A program made the position numbers and the translations under genes. From assembly GCA_937974175.1 (NCBI GenBank), contig CALJIG010000088.1, forward strand, positions 1 through 19,479: a stretch of 19,479 nt of DNA, in the 5' to 3' direction. Positions 1-7,242 of this stretch are shown one piece after another (position 1 is the stretch's first letter; the number at the start of each line of letters is the position of its first letter). This stretch comes from an uncultured Ignavibacteria bacterium (GTDB lineage: Bacteria > Bacteroidota > Ignavibacteria > Tepidaquicellales > Tepidaquicellaceae). The notes under the pieces were generated by a model, which was not told the origin of the DNA, did no database searches, and worked only from the letters and a program-made list of their open reading frames with translations.

Positions 1-67
1 TTTTTGTACCGTAAAATAAGAAAAAAATTAGTCGAATGGTATTGTATTATAGCGGGATAAAAATAGA

Positions 68-119
68 AAAAGCCCGCCGGATATTCTCCAACGGGCTTTT
101 AAAAACCGAATCCGGTTTT
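68..119 (-). terminator. Tandem intrinsic terminator hairpins after the first T9SS cargo gene
   Basis: Two adjacent hairpins lie just beyond the stop of the minus-strand gene at 129. The first met by the polymerase pairs 113-119 with 102-108 (AAAACCG stem, 4-nt loop). The second pairs 92-100 with 68-76 (AAAAGCCCG/CGGGCTTTT, 15-nt loop) and is followed on the minus strand by a U-rich tract (CTTTTTCTATTTTT). The GC-rich stem, U-tract and position fit Rho-independent termination. Confidence 0.8.
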
Positions 120-128
120 AAATAAATA

Positions 129-1505
129 TTATTTTATTAAAGTAAGCTTCTTTGTTGCTACAAAGTTACCTGCTTGTAATTTATAGAAGTAAATACCTGA
201 AGTTAATTCAGATGCATTCATTGTAATTGAGTGTGTTCCTTCATTCTTGAATCCGTTAACAAGACTCATTACTTCGTTTCCTAATGCATCATAAACTTTT
301 AATGATACATCTGTAGCAATCGGTAATGAATAGTTAATTGTTGTTGTTGGATTGAATGGATTTGGGAAGTTCTGCTCCAATGAATAATTTGATGGAACTA
401 TTGTTGAAGGATTTTCAACACCTGTGATTGTTTCATTGATTTTTAATACAGAACCGTCTGCGCAGATTGCATAACCGTAAATTGTATTTCCGTTTTGCAA
501 TATATCCATTGATGTAATTCCTGCAAGACCTGATGTAGATTGTACTGTCCAGTTTAAACCGCCGTTTGTGCTTTTCATTACGCAGCCTGAAGCACCTGTT
601 CCACCGCTCATGTAAACAGTATTTGAATTCTTCATCCATTTAATTTGTGAAGCGCCGCCAACTGTAACACCTGTTGCAATATTTGTAAATGTTGCGCCGC
701 CGTCTGTTGTTCTTGCGATGTTTGGTAAGGATGTTGAACTTGCAACAACGCCTGTTAATTTGTTATCGCCGAAAGCGATACATGGTGTAAATGTTCCGTT
801 TGCTAAGGCTGTTGTTCTCAATAACCAGTTTGCACCGCCGTTTGTTGTCATGTAGAATCTGATTGCTGCTGCTGTACCTACACTGACACCGAAGCCAAAG
901 AAACTTGCATCATTTACAAAAATAGAATTCTGTGCTGATGCAGCTGATGTTACTCCCGGAGGAGGTGTAGCTAAAACGTTCCAGTTTGCACCGCCATTTG
1001 TTGTAGTATTAATGTAGTATGCACCACCTAAACCTGTAATAGGATCTGACTGAGCAACACCAAAATTAGGTGCGTTTCTACCAAAAACTATTCCGTTAAA
1101 GAAACCACCTGTACCACCTGTACTTGCAACCGCAGTCCATGATGTTCCGCCGTTTGTTGTTTTGTAGAATGTTGCGTTTCCGCCTGCACCGCCTGCTGCA
1201 CCGCCATTACCCACGTAACACGTAAGTGAATCGACTGCCCAGCAGCAGAATAAATCAAAAGCCGCAAGACCGGTTGTACCAGTAGCTGTCCATGTAACTC
1301 CGCCATTTGTTGTTCTTGAAACAAGTGGAGCTGTTCCGCTGGACCCGGTAGCAACCCATGCGCATGTTGGTGAACATACTGATATACTTGGTGATTCACC
1401 TGTACCGGCAATACCTGTTACGCCGCCAACAAAACTCCATTGGGCAAATACGTTAGAGCTTAATACTAAGATGGTTACAACAAAAAAGTAAATTAACTTT
1501 TTCAA
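129..1505 (-). CDS. Secreted YCF48/BNR-repeat protein with T9SS type A sorting domain
   Basis: A predicted secreted or surface protein of 458 aa. Residues 1-21 form a Sec signal peptide (MKK, hydrophobic core, cleavage near VFA-Q). The body carries six short repeats of the form TTNGGxxW, at about 64-74, 115-124, 168-176, 219-228, 265-275 and 311-321. These resemble the Asp-box/BNR or YCF48 blades of photosystem II assembly factor-like beta-propellers. Residues 375-458 are a T9SS type A C-terminal sorting domain (NFPNPFNPTTTI, SGIYFYKL, KKLTLIK), which in this phylum directs export across the outer membrane. The start codon is TTG, backed by a GGAG Shine-Dalgarno six bases upstream. The ligand or role of the propeller is not evident. 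Codon-level repetition of GCACCGCC/TTTGTTG stretches (for example around 655-700 and 830-850) reflects the internal protein repeats. Confidence 0.88.
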   Translation of the reverse strand: MKKLIYFFVVTILVLSSNVFAQWSFVGGVTGIAGTGESPSISVCSPTCAWVATGSSGTAPLVSRTTNGGVTWTATGTTGLAAFDLFCCWAVDSLTCYVGNGGAAGGAGGNATFYKTTNGGTSWTAVASTGGTGGFFNGIVFGRNAPNFGVAQSDPITGLGGAYYINTTTNGGANWNVLATPPPGVTSAASAQNSIFVNDASFFGFGVSVGTAAAIRFYMTTNGGANWLLRTTALANGTFTPCIAFGDNKLTGVVASSTSLPNIARTTDGGATFTNIATGVTVGGASQIKWMKNSNTVYMSGGTGASGCVMKSTNGGLNWTVQSTSGLAGITSMDILQNGNTIYGYAICADGSVLKINETITGVENPSTIVPSNYSLEQNFPNPFNPTTTINYSLPIATDVSLKVYDALGNEVMSLVNGFKNEGTHSITMNASELTSGIYFYKLQAGNFVATKKLTLIK

Positions 1506-1511
1506 ATCTTT

Positions 1512-1515
1512 CTCC
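1512..1515 (-). promoter_or_regulatory. Shine-Dalgarno GGAG supporting a TTG start
   Basis: On the minus strand GGAG lies six bases before the TTG at 1503-1505. The codons after it encode a proper signal peptide (MKKLIYFF). Together these support TTG as the real start rather than an internal ATG. Confidence 0.55.
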
Positions 1516-1608
1516 GTTTAGTTTAACAAAATTGGTTTAATATAAAAATTTTTGGTCAAAAAATCTGTATCAATTATAGTGGGATTTATTCGGGGAGGTA
1601 AAAATGAA

Positions 1609-1628
1609 GGGGAGACTTTAATCTCCCC
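1609..1628 (-). terminator. Probable intrinsic terminator of the Omp28-like gene
   Basis: A 7-bp stem (GGGGAGA with TCTCCCC, 6-nt loop) lies 17 bases after the stop of the minus-strand gene ending at 1646. The downstream U-rich stretch (TTCATTTTTA) is imperfect, so this terminator is weaker than others in the window. Confidence 0.6.
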
Positions 1629-1645
1629 CTCAGGAAATTTTAATG

Positions 1646-2707
1646 TTATTTTACTAACATCATTTTCTTAGTTTCAACAAAGTTACCTGCTTCAAGTTTG
1701 TAATAATAAACTCCGCTCGCAAGGCTTGCGCCGTCGAAAGTAACTGTATATATACCGGATTTCTGGAAGCCGTTTACATACTCAGCTACCTGATTTCCAA
1801 GCATATCATATACTTTAAATGAAACGTTACCATCTGTAGGTATTGAATAAACGATATTAGTTACAGGATTAAAAGGATTAGGATAATTTTGTGCAAGTGA
1901 ATAATCACTTACTGATGTTGTGTTATTTCCAATTCCTGTTACTACTGTCATTGGAAAAGAAAGTGACTGTTGAATATCATAATTGGTACTGATTCCTGTT
2001 CCAACTTTGTAAACAAAAATATTAATCTTACAATTATCAGCTACGAATTCATTTGGAACTACGTATGATAAAGTCTTTGTAACAGTTTCATTTGTCATCC
2101 AGTGTCCGCTTGTAATTACAGGGGTTCCAAGGTCTCCGTTTATCATAGCCTTTACAACATGGTCATGCTGGTATGTAGATGAACCTGCGCAGCTGCTGTT
2201 GCCTGTTTGTGTGTAGATTATGTGGTCTTCTGTAAGCACATAATTTACTGAATAATTCCCGTCAAGCATTGCTCTTGCAGTCATATTAACATCACAGGTA
2301 AATGTACGTGTACCTGGGTTCCAGGTTCTGTTTGAAATGCTGATTGTTACACCGGGCGCTGCAAATGATTGAACCACAACAGGATTATTCCATGCTGTTC
2401 TCGAAAGTATTCCTGTTTTTCTTCCAATTACTCCTGAAGGATATGAAGAGAATCCAAATAAACTTCTTATACCTGCTGAGTATGTCTGCCATGGATCTGT
2501 ACTTGCTCCGTGATACGCAAGAACTACTGTTCCGGGATAATTGGATAAAATTCCATCAATAATATCATGACCACACGGACACCATTGGCACCATGTTCCG
2601 GTGCAATATTCTAATAATGCATTGTTTTGTGTTCCGGTGGATTGAGAGAAGGAAGAGTTAAAAGAAATTGTAAAGATGAATAAAAATGAAAGTAGAATCT
2701 TTTTCAT
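1646..2707 (-). CDS. Omp28-like thioredoxin-fold secreted protein with T9SS type A sorting domain
   Basis: A predicted secreted protein of 353 aa. Residues 1-22 are a Sec signal peptide (cleavage near SFS-Q). The start of the mature protein, LLEYCTGTWCQWCPCG (about 32-46), resembles Omp28-type outer-membrane proteins with a thioredoxin-like fold. C40-Q-W-C43 is a CxxC pair, with a further Cys at 45. The SSYPSG segment at about 87-92 could be the cis-proline loop. A beta-rich middle part follows. Residues 268-353 are a T9SS sorting domain (NYPNPFNPVTNI ... SGVYYYKLEAGNFVETKK). It probably acts in extracellular or cell-surface thiol chemistry or binding, but the CxxC alone does not prove redox activity. 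The start is ATG. It lies downstream of, and in the same direction as, the SDR gene but 288 bp away, so it is probably a separate transcript. Confidence 0.85.
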   Translation of the reverse strand: MKKILLSFLFIFTISFNSSFSQSTGTQNNALLEYCTGTWCQWCPCGHDIIDGILSNYPGTVVLAYHGASTDPWQTYSAGIRSLFGFSSYPSGVIGRKTGILSRTAWNNPVVVQSFAAPGVTISISNRTWNPGTRTFTCDVNMTARAMLDGNYSVNYVLTEDHIIYTQTGNSSCAGSSTYQHDHVVKAMINGDLGTPVITSGHWMTNETVTKTLSYVVPNEFVADNCKINIFVYKVGTGISTNYDIQQSLSFPMTVVTGIGNNTTSVSDYSLAQNYPNPFNPVTNIVYSIPTDGNVSFKVYDMLGNQVAEYVNGFQKSGIYTVTFDGASLASGVYYYKLEAGNFVETKKMMLVK

Positions 2708-2898
2708 TTTTTATGTCCCCGCTTTAAGTTTATGTAAAATAATTATGTAATACTATGAGATTTCTTTTTAAAATGCAATAGAAAACTTAGTTCAATTAAC
2801 AGTTAACAATTAACAGGTAGTTTTCATTAAATATATTATATGCAAATACCAGTACTAATAAGTTACAAATCATAATATGCATGGTTAATTTCTAATAC

Positions 2899-3001
2899 TA
2901 ATTTCTAATTGTATATTGCTAATCGTTAATTTCTAATTGTATATTGTTAATCGCTAATCACTAATCACTAATTACTAATTGTTAATTGTTAATTGCTAAT
3001 T
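2899..3001. repeat. Heptamer tandem repeat (NYTAATY) with a 28-bp higher-order unit
   Basis: From 2946 to 3001 there are eight consecutive 7-bp units matching NYTAATY (GTTAATC, GCTAATC, ACTAATC, ACTAATT and so on). Just before this, a 27-bp block at 2899-2925 recurs at 2927-2953 with one mismatch. That is a 28-bp period, equal to four heptamers. The array runs into the last codon and stop of the SDR gene (stop at 2996-2998). It looks like slippage-derived simple sequence. The rest of 2708-2898 is AT-rich with no gene or clear signal. Confidence 0.75.
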
Positions 3002-3772
3002 AGAGGCTCTGTGCACAAACGCTGCGCCTGCCTGACCTTTGGGAAACATTATTACTTCGGCTATATTTACGTTCGGATTTCTTGTAGCCACATAAAAAAT
3101 TGTCTCTGCCACATCCTCTGCACTAAGAGGTTCTATTCCTTTATAAGGAACTTTTGCTTTTTCTTCATCGCCTCTGAAACGTACAAGACTGAAATCAGTT
3201 TTCACAAGTCCCGGATCTACAGTAGAAACTTTTATCTGCGTATCCATCAAATCAATTCTCATTCCTTTTGTAATTGCATCAACAGCAAACTTAGAAGCGC
3301 AGTAAACATTTCCGCCGGGATATAATTCCCTGCCGGCAATTGAGCCGAGATTTATAATGTGCGCATAATCCATTTTCATCATTAAAGGAATTACACTTCG
3401 CGAAACATACAGCAGTCCTTTTACATTAGTATCGATCATTTCATCCCAGTCCTGTATTTTGCCGTCCTGAATTTTATCAAGCCCGCGTGAAAGCCCGGCA
3501 TTGTTCAGCAATAAATCTATTTTCTTCCATTCATCGGGAAGTGAATTTATTTCTTTCTCTACATCTTCGCTGTTTCTTACATCTAACTTAAATATGTGCA
3601 CATCGGAATTATATTTTTCCTCATACTCTTTTTTTATTTCTTCGAGCTTTTCAATTCTGCGCGCGCAAAGTAAAAGTCTTGCACCCTCAGCAGCAAATAC
3701 ATCGGCAGCGGCTTTCCCTATTCCGCTTGTCGCGCCTGTGATGAAGACTGTTTTGTTTTTGAATGTTATCAC
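2996..3772 (-). CDS. Short-chain dehydrogenase/reductase, YdfG-like (NADP-dependent 3-hydroxy acid dehydrogenase family)
   Basis: A 258-aa classical SDR, a cytoplasmic NAD(P)-dependent alcohol/ketone oxidoreductase. Visible motifs are the cofactor glycine motif TGATSGIG (12-19), basic residues R38-R39 after strand 2 that favour NADP, NNAG (90-93), and the catalytic set N116, S144, Y157 and K161 (YCASK). The C-terminal half (VDPGLVKTDFSLVRFRGD, then PLSAEDVAE, then NVNIAEVIMFP) follows the pattern of E. coli YdfG, which oxidises serine and 3-hydroxy acids such as 3-hydroxypropionate. That substrate range is inferred by similarity only. The start is GTG at 3772, and the hydrophobic first strand begins within ten residues, so no longer N-terminus is needed. 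It has no close co-directional partner and appears monocistronic. Length is normal for the family. Confidence 0.9.
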   Translation of the reverse strand: MITFKNKTVFITGATSGIGKAAADVFAAEGARLLLCARRIEKLEEIKKEYEEKYNSDVHIFKLDVRNSEDVEKEINSLPDEWKKIDLLLNNAGLSRGLDKIQDGKIQDWDEMIDTNVKGLLYVSRSVIPLMMKMDYAHIINLGSIAGRELYPGGNVYCASKFAVDAITKGMRIDLMDTQIKVSTVDPGLVKTDFSLVRFRGDEEKAKVPYKGIEPLSAEDVAETIFYVATRNPNVNIAEVIMFPKGQAGAAFVHRASN

Positions 3773-4118
3773 TTTTTTTATTTTTTAATAATTGTTTTTA
3801 AATAACTCCGGATTCTTCCCCCTCCTTTATAAGGAGGGGGGCAGGGGGAGGTAAAAGGAATTCTAAATTTATTTTCTTTTCCTACATTAAACCACCCCTA
3901 ACCCCTCCTTGTTAAGGAGGGGAACAAAATCTATTATTCCGAAAAATTATCTCATCAGATGGATTAATTGATTTAAAATTGGCTATAAAATAGTTCTTAC
4001 AATGATTATTTTTAAAGTTCCTAAATTTCAAAGTAAAGGTTTCTATATTCAAGTTACTTTTTTCAAGCGACTTTTTTAATACTGAAATATTTTAATAATT
4101 AATACTAACACAAATAAA
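3773..4118. other. 346-bp divergent intergenic region between SDR and pyruvate kinase genes
   Basis: This region must hold the promoters of both divergent genes. It contains a C/G-rich inverted repeat pair (3818-3922). Just upstream of pyruvate kinase is a 14-bp imperfect tandem duplication (4050-4063 and 4064-4077, CAAGTTACTTTTTT and CAAGCGACTTTTTT). I see no confident -35/-10 pair, no RNA gene and no coding potential. Confidence 0.6.
3818..3922. repeat. Inverted pair of CCCCTCCTT-nnn-AAGGAGGGG hairpin units
   Basis: Hairpin one is a perfect 10-bp stem (3818-3827 with 3831-3840, loop TAT) and is followed by GCAGGGGGAGGT. Hairpin two is a 9-bp stem (3902-3910 with 3914-3922, loop GTT) and is preceded by the near-complement ACCACCCCTA. 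The two units therefore face each other as a larger inverted repeat around an AT-rich centre. The G-run stretch at 3833-3851 could also form a G-quadruplex (inference). A related but degraded unit occurs at the right edge of the window (19436-19475). Termination activity for either flanking gene is unlikely, because the repeat lies upstream of both. Confidence 0.7.
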
Positions 4119-5546
4119 TTGATAGACAAGAAAACTAAAATAATTTGCACGATCGGGCCATCGGTAGAATCTGTAGATATGATTGTACAGCTAATAAACG
4201 CAGGTATGGATTCTGCGCGTTTGAACTTCTCTCATGGAGAGCATGCAAAACACAAAGACTATATCACAAATATCCGTGAAGCCTGCAAAATTTCCGGGAA
4301 ACAAATTGCAATTATTGCAGACCTTCAGGGACCGAAAATACGCGTTGGAAAACTTGAGAACGGATTTATAACGCTTGCTGAAAATGCAGAGATACAAATT
4401 ACATCTGAAGAAATACTCGGCACAGAGAATGTTATATCCACTACATTTCCCGGATTGATTCAGGAACTGAAAATCGGAGATATACTTTTACTTGATGACG
4501 GTAACATAAAGCTTCTTATAACTGAAATAAAAAGAACTAAGCCTGAAGTTACGTGCAAAGTTATTATTCCCGGAATATTAAAACAGAATAAAGGTATCAA
4601 TATTCCTTTATCTGCTCTTTCGCTGCCCTCGCTGACTGAAAAGGATATTGCCGACCTTGATTTTGCATTAGCAAACGGAGTTGATTTTATCGCAATGAGC
4701 TTTGTGAGAACGATTGACGATATAAAATTACTGAAAGGCATTCTGCGCTCACGCAGTAAAGAGCTGCCTGTTATTGCAAAGATTGAAAGACCGGAGGCAA
4801 TTCAAAACATAGATGAAATAATAGAAGCTGCTGATATGGTAATGGTTGCGCGCGGAGACCTTGGTGTTGAAATTTCCGTGGAAGAAGTGCCGCAGCTGCA
4901 GAAGATGATAATTAAAAAATGCAACGCAAAGATAAAGCCGGTGATAACGGCGACTCAGATGCTTGAATCTATGATAAGCGACCAGTCCCCTACACGCGCT
5001 GAAGCATCAGACGTTGCAAACTCTATTCTTGACGGAACGGACTGCGTAATGCTTTCAGCAGAAACTTCTACGGGGCTTTTCCCGCTGCAGGCAGTAAGCA
5101 TGATGAAAAAAATAATTCAGAAGACTGAGACACACAAGAAGACTACTTACTTCAATGAAATTTTTGTTGAAGACTCACCTGAAAATATTTTGCATACTAT
5201 CTGTAACTCTGCCTGTATGATAGCTGAGCGTGTGAATGCAAAAGCAATTATTGCAGTTCCAACGATAACAGGTAATACACCGTTGATTATTTCTAACCAC
5301 AGACCTGCTGCTCAGATAATTGCAGTCGGCTTCGATGAAAGAAAATTAAAAAGATTAAAATTAGTATGGGGTGTGGAATCTATGCTGACGGCTGAACGAG
5401 ACGACTTGCAGGATATAATAAACGAAGTTAAATCAAAACTGATTGAAAAGGAATTATTTAATAAAGGCGATAGAATTGTAATTGTTGCAAGAAATCCTAT
5501 TTCAGAAGCTCCATCAGCTAATGATATTCAGGTTAGTGTAATTTAA
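4119..5546 (+). CDS. pyk: Pyruvate kinase
   Basis: Catalyses the last step of glycolysis, transferring phosphate from phosphoenolpyruvate to ADP to give pyruvate and ATP in the cytoplasm. At 475 aa it is full length. Seen in order: ICTIGP (9-14), the active-site block SARLNFSHG with R34, N36 and S38, DLQGPKIR with D68, a B-domain at about 71-165, the signature IAKIERPEA with K221 and metal ligand E223, ARGDLG (244-249) with metal ligand D247, TATQMLESM with catalytic T279, and a C-terminal allosteric domain to 475. Lys73 sits where potassium-dependent enzymes carry Glu (GPEIR), which in this family predicts activity without K+ (inference). The start is TTG, and MIDKKTKIICTIGP matches normal family N-termini. 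No good Shine-Dalgarno is present. The next gene downstream is separated by a palindromic repeat element, so an operon is doubtful. Confidence 0.96.
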   Translation: MIDKKTKIICTIGPSVESVDMIVQLINAGMDSARLNFSHGEHAKHKDYITNIREACKISGKQIAIIADLQGPKIRVGKLENGFITLAENAEIQITSEEILGTENVISTTFPGLIQELKIGDILLLDDGNIKLLITEIKRTKPEVTCKVIIPGILKQNKGINIPLSALSLPSLTEKDIADLDFALANGVDFIAMSFVRTIDDIKLLKGILRSRSKELPVIAKIERPEAIQNIDEIIEAADMVMVARGDLGVEISVEEVPQLQKMIIKKCNAKIKPVITATQMLESMISDQSPTRAEASDVANSILDGTDCVMLSAETSTGLFPLQAVSMMKKIIQKTETHKKTTYFNEIFVEDSPENILHTICNSACMIAERVNAKAIIAVPTITGNTPLIISNHRPAAQIIAVGFDERKLKRLKLVWGVESMLTAERDDLQDIINEVKSKLIEKELFNKGDRIVIVARNPISEAPSANDIQVSVI

Positions 5547-5617
5547 GCACTAGCCTTTACTCTTTTTGATTTTTCGTTGATTATCCATGTAATTTAATTT
5601 TATACTGCTCATTCTAA

Positions 5618-5738
5618 ATTGCCACGGCTTTTAAGCCGTGGTTACGAAATTTATAAAATCCTGGCTTTAGCCAAAACATTTGCCCTGAAGGGCTATTTTT
5701 TTGTTGATATTGTTCCACGGCTTAAAAGCCGTGGCAAT
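5618..5738. repeat. 121-bp palindromic repeat element, copy 1 (four hairpins, perfect inverted ends)
   Basis: The first and last 24 bases (5618-5641 and 5715-5738) are exact reverse complements, and each is itself a hairpin (CCACGGCTT/AAGCCGTGG). Between them lie TGGCTTTAGCCA (5662-5673) and GCCCTGAAGGGC (5682-5693), two further small hairpins. It has no coding capacity. A copy in reverse orientation is at 18957-19114. The ends are flanked by TAA on both sides (5615-5617 and 5739-5741), possibly a short target duplication. It resembles a non-autonomous, MITE- or REP-like dispersed element. The first hairpin might also help terminate pyk transcription. Confidence 0.85.
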
Positions 5739-5752
5739 TAAAATATTTAATA

Positions 5753-6712
5753 TTGAATAAATTAGATTTAATAATTGTCGGTGCCGGACCAATCGGTCTT
5801 GCATGCGGAATAGAAGCTGAGAAAGCAAAGCTGAACTATTTAATTATAGACAGAGGGGCATTGGTAAATTCCATTTATAATTATCCTGTGAATATGACAT
5901 TCTTTTCCACATCGGAAAGACTGGAAATCGGCGGAGTACCGTTTGTATCGTATGGTCCAAAGGCTACACGACGCGAAGCACTGGAGTATTACAGAAGAGT
6001 AAAAGAATCTTATAATCTGAAAGTAAATACATTTGAAGAAGTAAAAGATATTAAAAAGCATGATAATCACTTCCACGTTTCAACATCTAAAGATAATTAC
6101 GAAGCAAAAAATATAGTGATTGCAACGGGCTATTATGATAATATAAATTACATGAATGTGCCCGGCGAAGACCTGAAAAAAGTTTTTCATTATTTCAAGG
6201 AAGCGCATCCTTATGCAGGAAAACATTGCGCAGTTATTGGCGGAGGAAACTCTGCAGTAGATGTTGCGCTGGAGCTTTTTCGCACTGGAGCGGATGTAAC
6301 GCTGATAGTCCGTGAAGATGATATCAAACAATCCGTAAAATATTGGGTAAGACCTGATATTGAGAACAGATTAAAAGAAGGCACGATTAAATCTTGTTTC
6401 AATGCATCTGTTACAAGAATAACAGAGAATGAAATATATATTGAGCAGAACGGAAAAGAGATTGAGTTAAAGAATGATTTTGTATTTGCAATGACGGGTT
6501 ATCATCCCGATTTTAATTTTCTTGAGCAGCTCGGAATTAAAATAGAGAGCCACTGCCCTGTTTACAGCAGAGAAACTCTTGAAAGCAACGTTCCCGGACT
6601 TTATCTTGCAGGTGTTGTATGCGGCGGGATGGAGACTGAAAAATTATTTATCGAAAACACCATTCAGCACGGTAAGCTGATTGTTGAAAATATTTTGAAA
6701 CAGCAATCTTAA
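5753..6712 (+). CDS. ypdA: YpdA-family FAD/NADPH-dependent disulfide reductase (putative bacillithiol disulfide reductase)
   Basis: A 319-aa thioredoxin reductase-like flavoprotein of the YpdA/Bdr family, whose members reduce oxidised bacillithiol with NADPH. Visible are the N-terminal FAD Rossmann motif GAGPIG (10-15), the family stretch NYPVNMTFFSTSERLEIGG (43-61), IATGYYD (123-129), a second Rossmann motif GGGNSA for NADPH (163-168), and a C-terminal AGVVCGG segment (286-292). No CxxC of classical thioredoxin reductase is present, as expected for YpdA. The position of the proposed active-site Cys14 of the S. aureus protein holds Ile14 here; the nearest cysteine is C18. The start is TTG with no clear Shine-Dalgarno. 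The gene converges on the exported-protein gene with only 12 bp between stops. Family assignment is firm; the in vivo thiol substrate is inferred. Confidence 0.88.
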   Translation: MNKLDLIIVGAGPIGLACGIEAEKAKLNYLIIDRGALVNSIYNYPVNMTFFSTSERLEIGGVPFVSYGPKATRREALEYYRRVKESYNLKVNTFEEVKDIKKHDNHFHVSTSKDNYEAKNIVIATGYYDNINYMNVPGEDLKKVFHYFKEAHPYAGKHCAVIGGGNSAVDVALELFRTGADVTLIVREDDIKQSVKYWVRPDIENRLKEGTIKSCFNASVTRITENEIYIEQNGKEIELKNDFVFAMTGYHPDFNFLEQLGIKIESHCPVYSRETLESNVPGLYLAGVVCGGMETEKLFIENTIQHGKLIVENILKQQS

Positions 6713-6724
6713 TACTTTGATTAT

Positions 6725-7177
6725 TTACTGCTGTAAAACTTTATAAAGCTGCTCTACATACTTAAAGCCGTTAGTATTGGAATACTCTTTTCCGTTATAA
6801 TCATCAAGCCCGGCAAAAAAATTAAGAGTCCCGTTTTTAAAATCCCCTGCAAAACTCCCGTTAAGCGGTATTAACATTCTCTTCACCGTCTCATATCCTA
6901 ATGCTCCGTTGCTGAAAGGAAAGCTTACATCAAATATTATCTCAACACATCTGTCTTTTTTCTTTATACCTTTTATATCTTCCTTGCTGATATTAATGCT
7001 CAACGTCATATCAGCCTTTTCATAGATATCTTTTACTATTTCCTGAATTTTCTTTTCCTGCGCTGCAGTGAACTTAACTTTATCAGTCGCACCTTTATTA
7101 TAAATAATAATCTCCGTTGCTGAAATATTTCCGGAAATTACAAAGAGAAGGAATAGAAATATAACAGCAGTTTTCAT
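6725..7177 (-). CDS. Small exported protein of unknown function
   Basis: A 150-aa protein with a clear Sec signal peptide (MKTAVIFLFLLFVISGNISA, cleavage near residue 20) and no lipobox Cys. The mature part begins with a beta-like TEIIIYNKG segment. A basic or acidic amphipathic helix follows (KKIQEIVKDIYEKA, about 42-55), then alternating strands with aromatic residues and a final helix (YVEQLYKVLQQ). It has no T9SS sorting domain, so it is probably periplasmic. I do not recognise the family. It lies 65 bp downstream of the VOC gene on the same strand and may share its transcript. Only 12 bp separate its stop from the convergent ypdA, leaving no room for a separate terminator. Confidence 0.7.
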   Translation of the reverse strand: MKTAVIFLFLLFVISGNISATEIIIYNKGATDKVKFTAAQEKKIQEIVKDIYEKADMTLSINISKEDIKGIKKKDRCVEIIFDVSFPFSNGALGYETVKRMLIPLNGSFAGDFKNGTLNFFAGLDDYNGKEYSNTNGFKYVEQLYKVLQQ

Positions 7178-7242
7178 AAGCGAATGTTAGTAATCAATTG
7201 TAAACTGAAACGAACATTCTTATAATAAAGTGCCTGTAAGAA

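Noticed and set aside
1088..1411. Second minus-strand open frame inside the first cargo gene
   Set aside because: It is an alternate frame of the repetitive, Gly-rich coding region. Its Gln/His-rich translation is an artefact of the codon pattern.
2993..3325. Plus-strand open frame opposite the SDR gene
   Set aside because: It is an antisense shadow of a strongly conserved enzyme gene. The translation is Cys/Phe/Ser-rich with no motif.
3818..3922. Intrinsic terminators
   Set aside because: The repeat lies upstream of both flanking divergent genes, so there is no transcript to terminate unless antisense.
5618..5738. Simple terminator of pyruvate kinase
   Set aside because: The hairpins lack a following U-tract on the plus strand, and the whole 121-bp unit recurs in reverse orientation elsewhere. 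It is a dispersed element, though incidental termination is possible.
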